In this document: positions 26,321 through 34,752 of the stretch, in pieces
How positions within the stretch are numbered: the first letter of the stretch is position 1
Layout: each line of letters begins with the position of its first letter
Source: Leptolyngbya sp. FACHB-60
GTDB taxonomy: Bacteria > Cyanobacteriota > Cyanobacteriia > Phormidesmidales > Phormidesmidaceae
NCBI RefSeq assembly: GCF_014695775.1
Contig: NZ_JACJOX010000057.1
Coordinates: forward strand, 52,879-116,878
Length of the DNA: 64,000 nucleotides
Direction: 5' to 3'
Notes under the pieces: generated by a model
Database searches by the model: none
What the model was told of the DNA's origin: nothing
Seen by the model: the letters and a program-made list of their open reading frames with translations, nothing else
Position numbers and translations under genes: made by a program

Positions 26321-26700
26321 AGGGGGTCAGGGTAACGGCTAGGCTAAGGCCACACTCCCGAATTGTGAGACAACGCCTGGCCATGGCGCAGTCGGTTTAA
26401 TTTATACCAACTCCAGCGCCAATCAGCCGATTTCTTTTGGGGCAATTTCAAAACTGGGTCAGCTCAGGTCGTGCCCAGCTGTTGACTCTATCCTACTTGC
26501 TCGACAATACAGAGATGATAGGAATCCCTGGCCAAGGCCACCTGGTCAGGCGCAAGGCCCCTTGTCTAATATATTAGTGATCAATTGCGCCGACGGTACG
26601 CCTGGGCGATCGCTCCTTGGAACCCTTCCAGCGGTGCTTCCAGCATTGGCCCCGACCCTAGATTCTCCCCTCATTTGTGCCCCCAACTTGTGATCATCTT
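26321..26700. other. divergent intergenic region, no gene seen
   Basis: 380 bases between the DUF1574 start and the small gene at 26701. TTGACT at about 26481 followed 17-18 bases later by an A/T-rich CAATAC resembles a plus-strand promoter, but the match is only partial. It would lie 200 bases before the small gene. Otherwise nothing is recognisable. Confidence 0.4.
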
Positions 26701-26934
26701 ATGACTTCGTCGCACCCGTCTGCTTCTGCCCCGATCAACCGCCAATCTGCCGAGGTGGCGGTGGGGCTGTTGGTGCCCCCAGTGCTGCTCGGTATTTTGG
26801 TGACCCGTGCCCTAGCCGATGGGCTCACCCAGCTGGGGCTGGTCAGCGAGCAAATCTTCTCGGGCGATCGCCTGCCCAACTTAAATATGCCGCCGGTTGC
26901 GCCCGAGATTGCGGACTCTGCACCAGAGGTTTAG
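26701..26934 (+). CDS. small single-span membrane protein, conserved hypothetical
   Basis: 77 aa. One hydrophobic segment (VAVGLLVPPVLLGILVTRAL) is followed by LGLVSEQIFSGDRLPNL. This layout, with a (S/E)EIF.G(D/E)RLP motif after the helix, recurs in small cyanobacterial proteins of unknown function. ATG 26701 is preferred to ATG 26677, which would add a Cys-His run. It lies 177 bases upstream of ppc in the same direction but is probably not in its operon. Confidence 0.65.
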   Translation: MTSSHPSASAPINRQSAEVAVGLLVPPVLLGILVTRALADGLTQLGLVSEQIFSGDRLPNLNMPPVAPEIADSAPEV

Positions 26935-27111
26935 GTTGATTTGACAAGGGTTTTCTCTTTTCTGAAAACCTTGCTAGAAGGGGGTTTGACGGATTTGGTA
27001 AGCGCTTATCAAGCTTGACGCTTTCAATTTGTTGATCTAGATAAACTTCTTCCGGTCAGGGTAATCCTATAGAATCTTTGCGATATCCCCGTTCTCTCTG
27101 CTGTCATACCC

Positions 27112-30100
27112 ATGAGTTCAACGCTCCACTCCTCCGGGGATGCCCGGCCCGCAGCTCAGACTGACCCGGCTAGCCTGCCCGCAGCGGTGGATGATCAGTC
27201 CTCCTGGCAAGATTTGCTGCTACGCCACCGGCTGCGAGTGGTCGAAGACCTGTGGGAAAACGTGCTGGAGCATGCTTGTGGACCTGAACTCCTAAAGCTG
27301 CTCCAACAGCTGCGGCGCATGTGTTCCCCCGAGGGACAGGCCCCCACCGCTGCCGAGGCTCGGGTTAAAGCCGTAGTCGACGTGGTCGAAGCCCTCGATC
27401 TCGAAGACGCTATTCGGGCTTCGCGGGCTTTTGCCCTCTACTTTCAGCTGATTAACATCGTCGAGCAGCATTACGAGCAGCGCGATCAGCAGCAGCAGTA
27501 CCGGGCCGCCTACGAAACCTCGGAGCTGGCCCAGCGCATCGGTCAATCGATTTTTGGCAATAGCAGCGACAGCGAGTCGAGCAACCTCTTCCAGGCCGAC
27601 CTGCTGACCCGCAGCATTGCCGCCCCCCCCAGCAGCCGCAAAGAGGCGGGCACGTTCCACTGGCTGTTCCCCACTCTCAAGCGGTTGAACGTGCCGCCCC
27701 AGGTGATCCAAAATCTGATCGATCAGCTGGATGTGCGGCTGGTGTTTACCGCCCACCCCACCGAGATTGTGCGCCACACCATCCGCGACAAGCAGCGGCG
27801 CATCGCCAGCATTTTGCGCCAGATGGATCAAGCTGAAGAAAGTGCCCAAACCCTCGGCCTGACCTCTTCCTGGGAAATCGAAGAACTCAAAGAACAGCTC
27901 ACCGAAGAAATTCGCCTCTGGTGGCGCACCGACGAGCTGCACCAGTTTAAGCCCTCGGTGCTCGACGAAGTTGACTACACCCTGCACTACTTCAATGTGG
28001 TGCTGTTTGACGCACTGCCCCAGCTCTATCAGCGGTTTGAGCGGGCGATCGCCACCACCTTCCCCGAGCTCGACCCTCCCCGCCACCGCTTTTGCCGATT
28101 TGGCTCCTGGGTAGGCTCCGATCGCGACGGCAACCCCTCTGTCACCCCCGAAGTCACTTGGAAGACTGCCTGCTACCAGCGCAACATGGTGCTCACCAAG
28201 TACATGGCCTCCGTCGATCGCCTGGTCGATCTGCTTAGCCTCTCCCTCCACTGGAGCGAGGTGCTGCCTGAGCTGCTCGAATCGCTGGAGCAGGATCAGG
28301 TCAAAATGGCCGACATCTACGACGAGCTGGCTATTCGCTACCGCCAAGAGCCCTACCGCCTCAAGCTGGCCTACATCAAGCAGCGGCTCAAGAATAGCTG
28401 CGATCGTAGCCAGCGCCTTTACCAGAGCGATCCCTTCGCCGATCACTCCAATGACCCCAGCGGCTTGCCCATCTACCGCTACGGCCACGAGTTTTTGGCC
28501 GAGCTGCGGCTGATTCAGCGCAACCTAGAGGCCACTGGCCTCAACTGCCAAGACCTCAACACCCTGATCTGCCAGGTCGAAATCTTTGGCTTTAACCTGG
28601 CCCAGCTTGACCTGCGGCAAGAGAGCACCCGCCACTCCGACGCCCTCGACGAGATCGCCGAGTACCTGCAAGTTTTGCCCCAGCCCTACAGTGAGCTGCC
28701 TGAGGCTGACAAAATTGCCTGGCTGGTCAGCGAACTCACTACCCGCCGCCCCCTCACCCCTCGCGAGCTGCCCTTCTCCGACAAAACCCGCGAGACCATC
28801 GCCACTCTGCACATGGTGCGCCAGCTTCACCAGGAGTTTGGCCCTGACATCTGCGGCAGCTATGTGATCAGCATGAGCCACACCGTCAGCGACCTGCTAG
28901 AGGTGCTGCTGTTGGCCAAAGAGGCGGGCCTCTACGACCCCACTGCCGAGCTCAGCAGTCTTCAGCCGGTACCCCTGTTTGAAACCGTCGAAGACCTCCA
29001 GCGCGCCCCAGCAGTAATGGAAGAGCTGTTTCAGCTGCCGCTGTATCGCAACCTGCTAGAAGGTCAGGCCAACCAGCCTGTCGACCAAGGCCCTGGCAGC
29101 GTGGCTACGCCTCGGGCGGTGCCCCTGCAAGAGGTGATGCTGGGCTACTCCGACAGCAACAAAGACTCCGGCTTTCTCAGCAGCAACTGGGAAATTCATA
29201 AGGCTCAGCAGGCGCTCCAGACCACTGCCGATCGCTACGGCGTCTCCCTGCGCATCTTCCACGGGCGCGGCGGCTCGGTGGGGCGCGGCGGTGGCCCCGC
29301 CTACGAGGCGATTTTGGCTCAGCCGGGCCGCAGTATTAAAGGCCGTATCAAAATCACTGAGCAGGGGGAAGTGCTGGCCTCTAAGTACAATCTCTCTGAC
29401 CTGGCCCTCTACAACCTGGAAACGGTGACCACCGCCGTCATTCAGGCCAGCTTGCTGAGCAATAGCGTTGACGATATTCAGCCCTGGAAGGAGACCATGG
29501 AGGAGCTGGCCACCCGCTCCCGCAGTCACTACCGCCAGCTGATCTATGAACAACCCGACCTGGTCAACTTTTTCCACCAGGTCACCCCCATTCAGGAAAT
29601 TAGCCAGCTGCAGATTAGCTCGCGCCCGTCGCGGCGGGGCGGCAAAAAAGACCTCGGCAGTCTGCGGGCGATTCCCTGGGTGTTTAGCTGGACCCAGGCT
29701 CGGTTTTTGTTGCCTTCCTGGTACGGGGTGGGCACCGCGCTGCAAGAGTTTGTAGACGAAGCGCCAGAAGAACACCTCAAGGTGCTGCGCTACTTCTACA
29801 GCAAGTGGCCCTTCTTTAAGATGGTGATCTCAAAAGTTGAGATGACCTTGGCTAAGGTCGATCTGCAAATTGCTGAGCACTACGTGCGCGAGCTCACTAC
29901 CCCTGAAGATAAAGAGCGGTTTTTGGCGCTGTTCGACACTATTTCCCAGGAGTTTTACCTGACCCGCGACATGGTGCTGCAGATTACTGATTGCGAGCGC
30001 CTGCTCGATGGTGACCCCGACTTGCAGCGATCGGTCTATCTGCGCAACGGCACCATTGTGCCCTTGGGCTTTTTGCAGGTGGCCCTGCTCAAGCGCCTGC

Positions 30101-30222
30101 GCCAGTACAAGGACCAGGCCGCGACAGGGGTAATTCGCTCGCGCTACAGCCAAGGCGAGCTGCTGCGAGGGGCGCTGCTCACCATCAATGGCATCGCAGC
30201 GGGGATGCGAAATACGGGCTAA
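27112..30222 (+). CDS. ppc: phosphoenolpyruvate carboxylase
   Basis: Makes oxaloacetate from PEP and bicarbonate, refilling the TCA branch and feeding aspartate synthesis (LysC at 47.1 kb uses that pool). The 1036-aa sequence is full length. Key features: VFTAHPTEIVRHTIR with the essential His near 215, LGYSDSNKDSGFLSSNW near 680, FHGRGGSVGRGGGP near 717 (catalytic loop), and the C-terminal GMRNTG common to the family. A RPSRR(G)GKKDL segment near 838 is the Lys/Arg-rich inhibitor-binding region. The phosphorylatable N-terminal Ser of plant enzymes is not apparent, as usual in cyanobacteria. Confidence 0.97.
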   Translation: MSSTLHSSGDARPAAQTDPASLPAAVDDQSSWQDLLLRHRLRVVEDLWENVLEHACGPELLKLLQQLRRMCSPEGQAPTAAEARVKAVVDVVEALDLEDAIRASRAFALYFQLINIVEQHYEQRDQQQQYRAAYETSELAQRIGQSIFGNSSDSESSNLFQADLLTRSIAAPPSSRKEAGTFHWLFPTLKRLNVPPQVIQNLIDQLDVRLVFTAHPTEIVRHTIRDKQRRIASILRQMDQAEESAQTLGLTSSWEIEELKEQLTEEIRLWWRTDELHQFKPSVLDEVDYTLHYFNVVLFDALPQLYQRFERAIATTFPELDPPRHRFCRFGSWVGSDRDGNPSVTPEVTWKTACYQRNMVLTKYMASVDRLVDLLSLSLHWSEVLPELLESLEQDQVKMADIYDELAIRYRQEPYRLKLAYIKQRLKNSCDRSQRLYQSDPFADHSNDPSGLPIYRYGHEFLAELRLIQRNLEATGLNCQDLNTLICQVEIFGFNLAQLDLRQESTRHSDALDEIAEYLQVLPQPYSELPEADKIAWLVSELTTRRPLTPRELPFSDKTRETIATLHMVRQLHQEFGPDICGSYVISMSHTVSDLLEVLLLAKEAGLYDPTAELSSLQPVPLFETVEDLQRAPAVMEELFQLPLYRNLLEGQANQPVDQGPGSVATPRAVPLQEVMLGYSDSNKDSGFLSSNWEIHKAQQALQTTADRYGVSLRIFHGRGGSVGRGGGPAYEAILAQPGRSIKGRIKITEQGEVLASKYNLSDLALYNLETVTTAVIQASLLSNSVDDIQPWKETMEELATRSRSHYRQLIYEQPDLVNFFHQVTPIQEISQLQISSRPSRRGGKKDLGSLRAIPWVFSWTQARFLLPSWYGVGTALQEFVDEAPEEHLKVLRYFYSKWPFFKMVISKVEMTLAKVDLQIAEHYVRELTTPEDKERFLALFDTISQEFYLTRDMVLQITDCERLLDGDPDLQRSVYLRNGTIVPLGFLQVALLKRLRQYKDQAATGVIRSRYSQGELLRGALLTINGIAAGMRNTG

Positions 30223-30342
30223 ATGCGATCGCTCAATTTGTAATGAATAGGACGTTTTGTTCTGAGGCTGAAATGCTTGAGGAGAATAGTCTGCTTAGCC
30301 TGATCAAGCGATCGCAACAGCTAGTGTGCTGAAGTAGATTGC

Positions 30343-30379
30343 TGCTGAATAATGCCGACACAACGGGTATTGTTCAGCA
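30343..30379 (+). other. hairpin downstream of ppc
   Basis: TGCTGAATAATGCCG (30343-30357) pairs, with one bulge and two wobbles, to CGGGTATTGTTCAGCA (30364-30379). The 3' arm can instead pair with an upstream TGTGCTGAA (30325-30333). No T-run follows, so a terminator is only possible, not shown. Confidence 0.45.
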
Positions 30380-30511
30380 CATTTGACTGATGAGCACCTT
30401 GCTCTTCGGGCTTAACCAGCAGATCTGATACTCTGATACTTAATATACAGTTAGACTGCTCCAGTTGTTGATTAGAAGGTAGTTGAGAAACCACTGTTGA
30501 CGAGCGCAGTT

Positions 30512-31108
30512 ATGCTTAGCTGCACCCTGAAAAGCACCGGAATTTTAGTTGATTCTATGAGTCGGCAAACTTACTTGAAAGTGCCTTTTGTTTGGGAAGA
30601 GCCTAAACCGCTGGTTGAGGTTCCTTCTCGATTGGAGTTCAAAGCTGCTAAAACGCTGGGCCATGAGGTATTACTTTCAATAGTTGCTCAGGTTATGAAA
30701 TCGTCGCTTGATGCCAGCGATCGAAAACAAGTTATGGAACAGGGTTCTAGCCAAGCTGCCGAGCAGTTGCTAGCCGAGTCGAAAGACGGGTTCTCGTATC
30801 AAGATGAATGGTGGCAGATAGGGGTTAGTAGCGATGATAGAATCATTGGGTTTGTTTTCCCTGTGATTTACCAAGGTGGTGCTAAAAGTGGCCTGGAAGA
30901 AGCAACCATTTATTACATAGGGGTTTTGCCAGAACATCGTGGGCAAGGCTTTGCAACCGATTTGCTGTTAAAAGGGACGAGGGTACTCCAAGATGTAGGA
31001 ATTTGGAGAGTGTTCTGTGATACAGACGTGAATAGTATCCCGATGATTGCTACTTTTGAACGAGCTGGATATCAGCAGTACAGTGAGCCTTGGCAACGTC
31101 CTCTATAA
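30512..31108 (+). CDS. GNAT N-acetyltransferase
   Basis: 198 aa. The GNAT core is seen in WWQIGVSSDDRIIGFVFPVI, IYYIGVLPEHRGQGFATDLL (acetyl-CoA loop R-G-Q-G-F-A near 150) and DVNSIPMIATFERAGYQQYS (near 180). The start is ambiguous: ATG 30512 or ATG 30557, with no strong Shine-Dalgarno for either. The gene is clearly more AT-rich than its neighbours, which hints at acquisition from elsewhere. Substrate unknown. It is flanked by poorly coding DNA on both sides. Confidence 0.8.
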   Translation: MLSCTLKSTGILVDSMSRQTYLKVPFVWEEPKPLVEVPSRLEFKAAKTLGHEVLLSIVAQVMKSSLDASDRKQVMEQGSSQAAEQLLAESKDGFSYQDEWWQIGVSSDDRIIGFVFPVIYQGGAKSGLEEATIYYIGVLPEHRGQGFATDLLLKGTRVLQDVGIWRVFCDTDVNSIPMIATFERAGYQQYSEPWQRPL

Positions 31109-31276
31109 GGATGCAACATATACAGCACAACAACGCTTGTGCACACCGATCGCTGAGAGGTTATTTATGAGTATCAAAAGGTATCTGCGGCGAGTGGTGG
31201 GCAGCGTTAGCCTAAGGCTTGAGTAAAAAAACAGCCTACAAGATGATGGTAAAACTCGACGTCATCTACGCTGCTT

Positions 31277-31627
31277 TCAAACATCCTTGTGGTAAATAGA
31301 TATGCCCTTTTTGTCGATGTGTTGCTTCAAGGTCTCGTGGGTGACGGTGCCGTAGGCCACGAAGTCAAAGAAGTATGGCAGGTAGGTGTCTTCTTCGATG
31401 TCAAATTTGAGCCGAGCTGCCAACGCTGAGTTCACCCCGTCGCCCTTGATAGCAATATCCACATCGGAAGCGGGTTTGTGGGTGCCGATCGCGCGGGAGC
31501 CAAACAAAATTGCCTCTTCTACCTCAGGGTAGGCAGCGATGAACTCGATGATTTCCTCAAGCTGCTGATCCGATAATCCGTAGCTTATTGTTTTGTGTTG
31601 CGATCGCCCTCCCCAACCAGCCCCCAC
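31277..31627 (-). CDS. MNT-type nucleotidyltransferase (antitoxin-like), solitary
   Basis: 116 aa. The minimal nucleotidyltransferase signature is present: AILFGSRAIGTHKPASDVDI with GSR, then DVDIAIKG carrying two Asp, and a later DFVAYGTV segment. Such proteins are usually the antitoxin of HEPN-MNT pairs. No HEPN gene is found on either side. The start is uncertain: GTG 31627 gives a Gly/Arg-rich lead that contains a HIP1 site, and conserved sequence begins only at YGLSDQQLEEI. Confidence 0.75.
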   Translation of the reverse strand: MGAGWGGRSQHKTISYGLSDQQLEEIIEFIAAYPEVEEAILFGSRAIGTHKPASDVDIAIKGDGVNSALAARLKFDIEEDTYLPYFFDFVAYGTVTHETLKQHIDKKGISIYHKDV

Positions 31628-31826
31628 CCTCGCCTCAGATTTCTCCCCAACAATCTTACCGACTGGAAAAATTCGGTGTGTCGAAATCTGACCGATGCAG
31701 TAAGCTTATCGGCAGACTAAGGGTATAAGGGCCAAAATTGCCCTACAACGATGGGTTCGGGTCGGCATCGGTAAGCCCGCACAGTCAGCCAACACAAAAT
31801 CGTTTGAAGGGTTGAGGAGTAACTCC

Positions 31827-32369
31827 ATGAAAAGCTTAGGGCGTTGGATGGGGCGTACGGCAGGGGCTGCTCTGCTAGCAGTGGCTGCCACCGCTACGGG
31901 TGCGGCGATCGCCCCAGAGGCCGCTGAGGCCCAGGTAGCCTACGGTAGCTATGTCGGCATTGGGGCCGGCCTCGGCCTGACCAGCGACGCGGCTACGGGG
32001 CGTGGTGGCGGCGTGCAGGGCGTGATTTCGGGGCGCTATCGCCTGTTGCAATACCCGGTTTCGCTGCGAGCCCAGGGCTTTGTTTTTGGCGGCGATTTTG
32101 CGTTTGTGCCAACCGTCTCTTACGACGTGCCGCTGAACTGGAATACCGACGTGTATGTAGGGGCTGGAGCCTCGTTTGTCGGCGGCGGCAGCGATGATCC
32201 CTCCATTGTGGGCGACAAGACTTCCTTTGTAATTCAGCCGGGCATTGACCACCTATTCCCTAACAGCAACTTGGTCGCCTTTGGTAACGCTATTTTTGCC
32301 TTCGATGCCTACCGCCAGGGGAACAATATGGCTGTTTCAGTGCAGGGCGGCGTCGGCATTCAGTTCTAG
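31827..32369 (+). CDS. secreted outer-membrane beta-barrel-like protein
   Basis: 180 aa. A signal peptide runs from MKSLGRWMGRTAGAALLAVA to a likely cleavage after AEA (EAAEA|QVAYGSY). The mature part is Gly-rich, with alternating hydrophobic strands (GIGAGLGL, GVQGVISGRYRLL, VYVGAGASFVGGG), and it ends in Phe (GVGIQF), as expected of an outer-membrane barrel. ATG 31827 is supported by GAGGAG at 31814-31819, seven bases upstream. Followed by a strong terminator at 32413. Function unknown; a small porin or adhesin is possible. Confidence 0.8.
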   Translation: MKSLGRWMGRTAGAALLAVAATATGAAIAPEAAEAQVAYGSYVGIGAGLGLTSDAATGRGGGVQGVISGRYRLLQYPVSLRAQGFVFGGDFAFVPTVSYDVPLNWNTDVYVGAGASFVGGGSDDPSIVGDKTSFVIQPGIDHLFPNSNLVAFGNAIFAFDAYRQGNNMAVSVQGGVGIQF

Positions 32370-32412
32370 CGATTGGGTCTAGCCCCTCGCCAACGGTTTT
32401 GATTGAGCGGTT

Positions 32413-32459
32413 GAGTTCTGAGCTATCCAACGAACTGGATAGCTCAGAACTCTTTTTTT
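32413..32459 (+). terminator. Rho-independent terminator of the OMP gene
   Basis: GAGTTCTGAGCTATCCA (32413-32429) and its exact complement TGGATAGCTCAGAACTC (32436-32452) surround a 6-nt loop and are followed by seven T (32453-32459). A perfect 17-bp stem with T-run is a textbook terminator. Confidence 0.9.
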
Positions 32460-32553
32460 GTGCTTGGGCAAGTCAGAACAAATGTATTAAAATTGGCTGA
32501 ACTGAAGGGGACGATCGCGGCCTGCTGTCTAGAGTTCACACAGAGGATTATCC

Positions 32554-34284
32554 ATGGGGATGAGTCAGCCGCTGGGGTCAGTCATCCAGGGTTCGCTGAG
32601 CCAGGGGCTAGAGGTGCGCCTGCACCCCGATATCTCAGTAGAAGATATGCGGGTGGGCAAGTTTTTGGTGGTGCAGGGGCGGCGATCGCAGTTTTTCTGC
32701 ATGCTCACCGATGTCACCTTGGGCACTGGCAGCCAGCGCATTTTGGCCCATCCGCCGGAGCCATCGAACCTGTTTTTGCAGGAGGTGCTGGCCGGGACGG
32801 GCACCTACGGCACGATCAACCTGACGCCGATGCTGATGTTCACTCAAGAGAGTGACGGGGCAGGGAGTGATGGCTTAGGGGGTAGGGAGAAATCAAAGAA
32901 AAGAGCTGACAGCACCTACGGCTCGATGGAAGTGCAGAGTAGCGCTGACGTGGAGCTGCTGCCGGTGAAGACGATTCCGGCGCACTTTAGTCAGGTGTAC
33001 GACGCCAGCGATCGCGACTTCCGCATTATTTTCGGCTGGGAAGATGACCCCCATCGACGCAACTTTGCGATCGGTCAGCCCATCGATATGGAGGTGCCAG
33101 TGTGTCTCGATCTCGATCGCTTTGTAGAGCGCAGCAACGGCATTTTTGGCAAGTCGGGCACGGGCAAATCGTTCCTCACCCGGCTGCTGCTGGCGGGGGT
33201 AATTCAGCGCCAGGCGGCGGTGAACTTAATTTTCGACATGCACTCTGAGTATGGCTGGGAGGCCGTTAGCGAGGGCAAGCAGTTTAGCACCGTCAAAGGG
33301 CTGAGGCAGCTATTTCCTGGTCAGGTGCAGATGTTTACCCTGGACCCTGAGGCCACCCAGCGGCGGGGGGTGCGCGACGCTCAGGAGCTTTACATTAGCT
33401 TCGACCAGATCGATGTGGAAGACCTGAACTTGGTGAGGGGCGAACTCAACCTGTCGGAGGCCAGCTTAGAGAACGCGATCATTCTGCGCAACGAGTTTGG
33501 CAAGGCCTGGATCAACCGCCTGCTGACCATGACCAATGAGGAGATTCAGGAGTTTTGTGAGACCAAGATGGGCAGCAAGTCTTCCATCATGGCCCTCCAG
33601 CGCAAGCTGACCCGGCTAGCCGATATCAAATATATGAAGGCAGCCAGCGGCACCAACTACATCACCCAGATTCTCGCGGCGATCGACGAGGGCAAGCATG
33701 TGGTGGTGGAATTTGGTTCCCAGTCGAACATGCTGGCCTACATGCTGGCCACCAACGTAATCGCCCGGCGCATCCATGCCAGCTACGTCAAAAAGGCCGA
33801 TCGCTTCTTGCAGACCAAAAATGTGGTCGATCGCCCCCGTCAGCTGATGATTACCATTGAAGAGGCCCACCGCTTTCTCGACCCGGCCACGGCGCGGCAG
33901 ACCATCTTTGGCACCATCGCTCGCGAAATGCGCAAGTACTTCGTCACTCTGCTGGTGGTCGATCAGCGGCCCTCGGGCATCGACAACGAGGTGATGTCGC
34001 AGATTGGCACCCGCATTACCGCCCTGCTCAACGACGAAAAAGATATTGATGCCATCTTTACCGGCGTGTCGGGGGGGCAAAGTTTGCGATCAGTTCTCGC
34101 TAAGCTCGACTCCAAGCAGCAGGCGCTGGTGCTGGGCCACGCGGTGCCCATGCCTGTAGTCGTGCGCACCCGCCCCTACGACAGCACTTTTTATACTCAG
34201 GTGGGAGCTACTGCCTGGGAAGAGCTGCCGGACGAGGTGGTGTTTAAAGCCTCAGAAATGGCCCGCGCCGATCTGGGGTTCTAG
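32554..34284 (+). CDS. HerA/DUF87-like ATPase
   Basis: 576 aa. An N-terminal beta-barrel-like region (about 1-150, with a GGREKSKKRADS low-complexity insert near 110) precedes the RecA-like ATPase. Walker A is GKSGTGKS at 199-206, followed by DMHSEYGW; Walker B is MITIEEAHRF near 435, and an Arg-finger-like DQRPSGID follows. This is the DUF87/HerA group of hexameric DNA translocases. HerA often works with the nuclease NurA; I find no NurA gene nearby. ATG 32554 is used (ATG 32560 is also possible). Function in repair or mobile-element defence is only a family guess. Confidence 0.85.
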   Translation: MGMSQPLGSVIQGSLSQGLEVRLHPDISVEDMRVGKFLVVQGRRSQFFCMLTDVTLGTGSQRILAHPPEPSNLFLQEVLAGTGTYGTINLTPMLMFTQESDGAGSDGLGGREKSKKRADSTYGSMEVQSSADVELLPVKTIPAHFSQVYDASDRDFRIIFGWEDDPHRRNFAIGQPIDMEVPVCLDLDRFVERSNGIFGKSGTGKSFLTRLLLAGVIQRQAAVNLIFDMHSEYGWEAVSEGKQFSTVKGLRQLFPGQVQMFTLDPEATQRRGVRDAQELYISFDQIDVEDLNLVRGELNLSEASLENAIILRNEFGKAWINRLLTMTNEEIQEFCETKMGSKSSIMALQRKLTRLADIKYMKAASGTNYITQILAAIDEGKHVVVEFGSQSNMLAYMLATNVIARRIHASYVKKADRFLQTKNVVDRPRQLMITIEEAHRFLDPATARQTIFGTIAREMRKYFVTLLVVDQRPSGIDNEVMSQIGTRITALLNDEKDIDAIFTGVSGGQSLRSVLAKLDSKQQALVLGHAVPMPVVVRTRPYDSTFYTQVGATAWEELPDEVVFKASEMARADLGF

Positions 34285-34353
34285 AAAGATTTTAGAGGCT
34301 AGGCACGAGAGTGAAGCGGTTGTCGTCACCCCTCTGCGATCGCTCTAACGGTT

Positions 34354-34566
34354 ATGGCGAGACCGCTTTGGGGAATCCTGTCTAGGGGCACTTCACAAAA
34401 AAACGTTCTGGCAATCGCCCCTTCAGAAGAGGAACCAAAAACCTTCCGGATAAAAAATCTGCCTCTGGACAGAGATCAAATCTACAGACGAGTAGAGCTA
34501 GCCTGTCGTGATACCCTAATGGCTATCGTCGCTACGAATGTAGTATTGCTGCCCCTTCAATATTAA
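34354..34566 (+). CDS. possible small protein, doubtful
   Basis: 70 codons starting at ATG 34354, with no recognised motif and no clear Shine-Dalgarno. It reads PSEEEPKTFRIKNLPLDRDQ and is then helical (RRVELACRDTLMAIVA). It occupies the 468-base gap between the HerA-like gene and the kinase. Nothing but the open frame supports it. The rest of the gap holds no visible gene. Confidence 0.25.
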   Translation: MARPLWGILSRGTSQKNVLAIAPSEEEPKTFRIKNLPLDRDQIYRRVELACRDTLMAIVATNVVLLPLQY

Positions 34567-34752
34567 GTTTTTAAGTATTGTTGGGAGACTTGCTAAGGTA
34601 GTGGATAGTTCTGCACCCCTGTTAGTTTTGAATGTACTAGCGTTTTGTGTTCCTGCGCATTTTCGACTGCCATAGAGCTACGGCCCGGTTGGCTCCACTA
34701 TTAAACTGGGAAACAGGCATCTTCCCCTCTTTTGAGGCCAGGACAAACAAAT

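Noticed and set aside
27292..28488. 398-codon open frame on the minus strand opposite ppc
   Set aside because: It is an antisense shadow of a strongly coding, GC-rich gene; it has no family signal, and its composition follows the complement of ppc codons.
29056..29775. 239-codon open frame opposite the 3' part of ppc
   Set aside because: Antisense shadow of ppc without start signals or family motifs.
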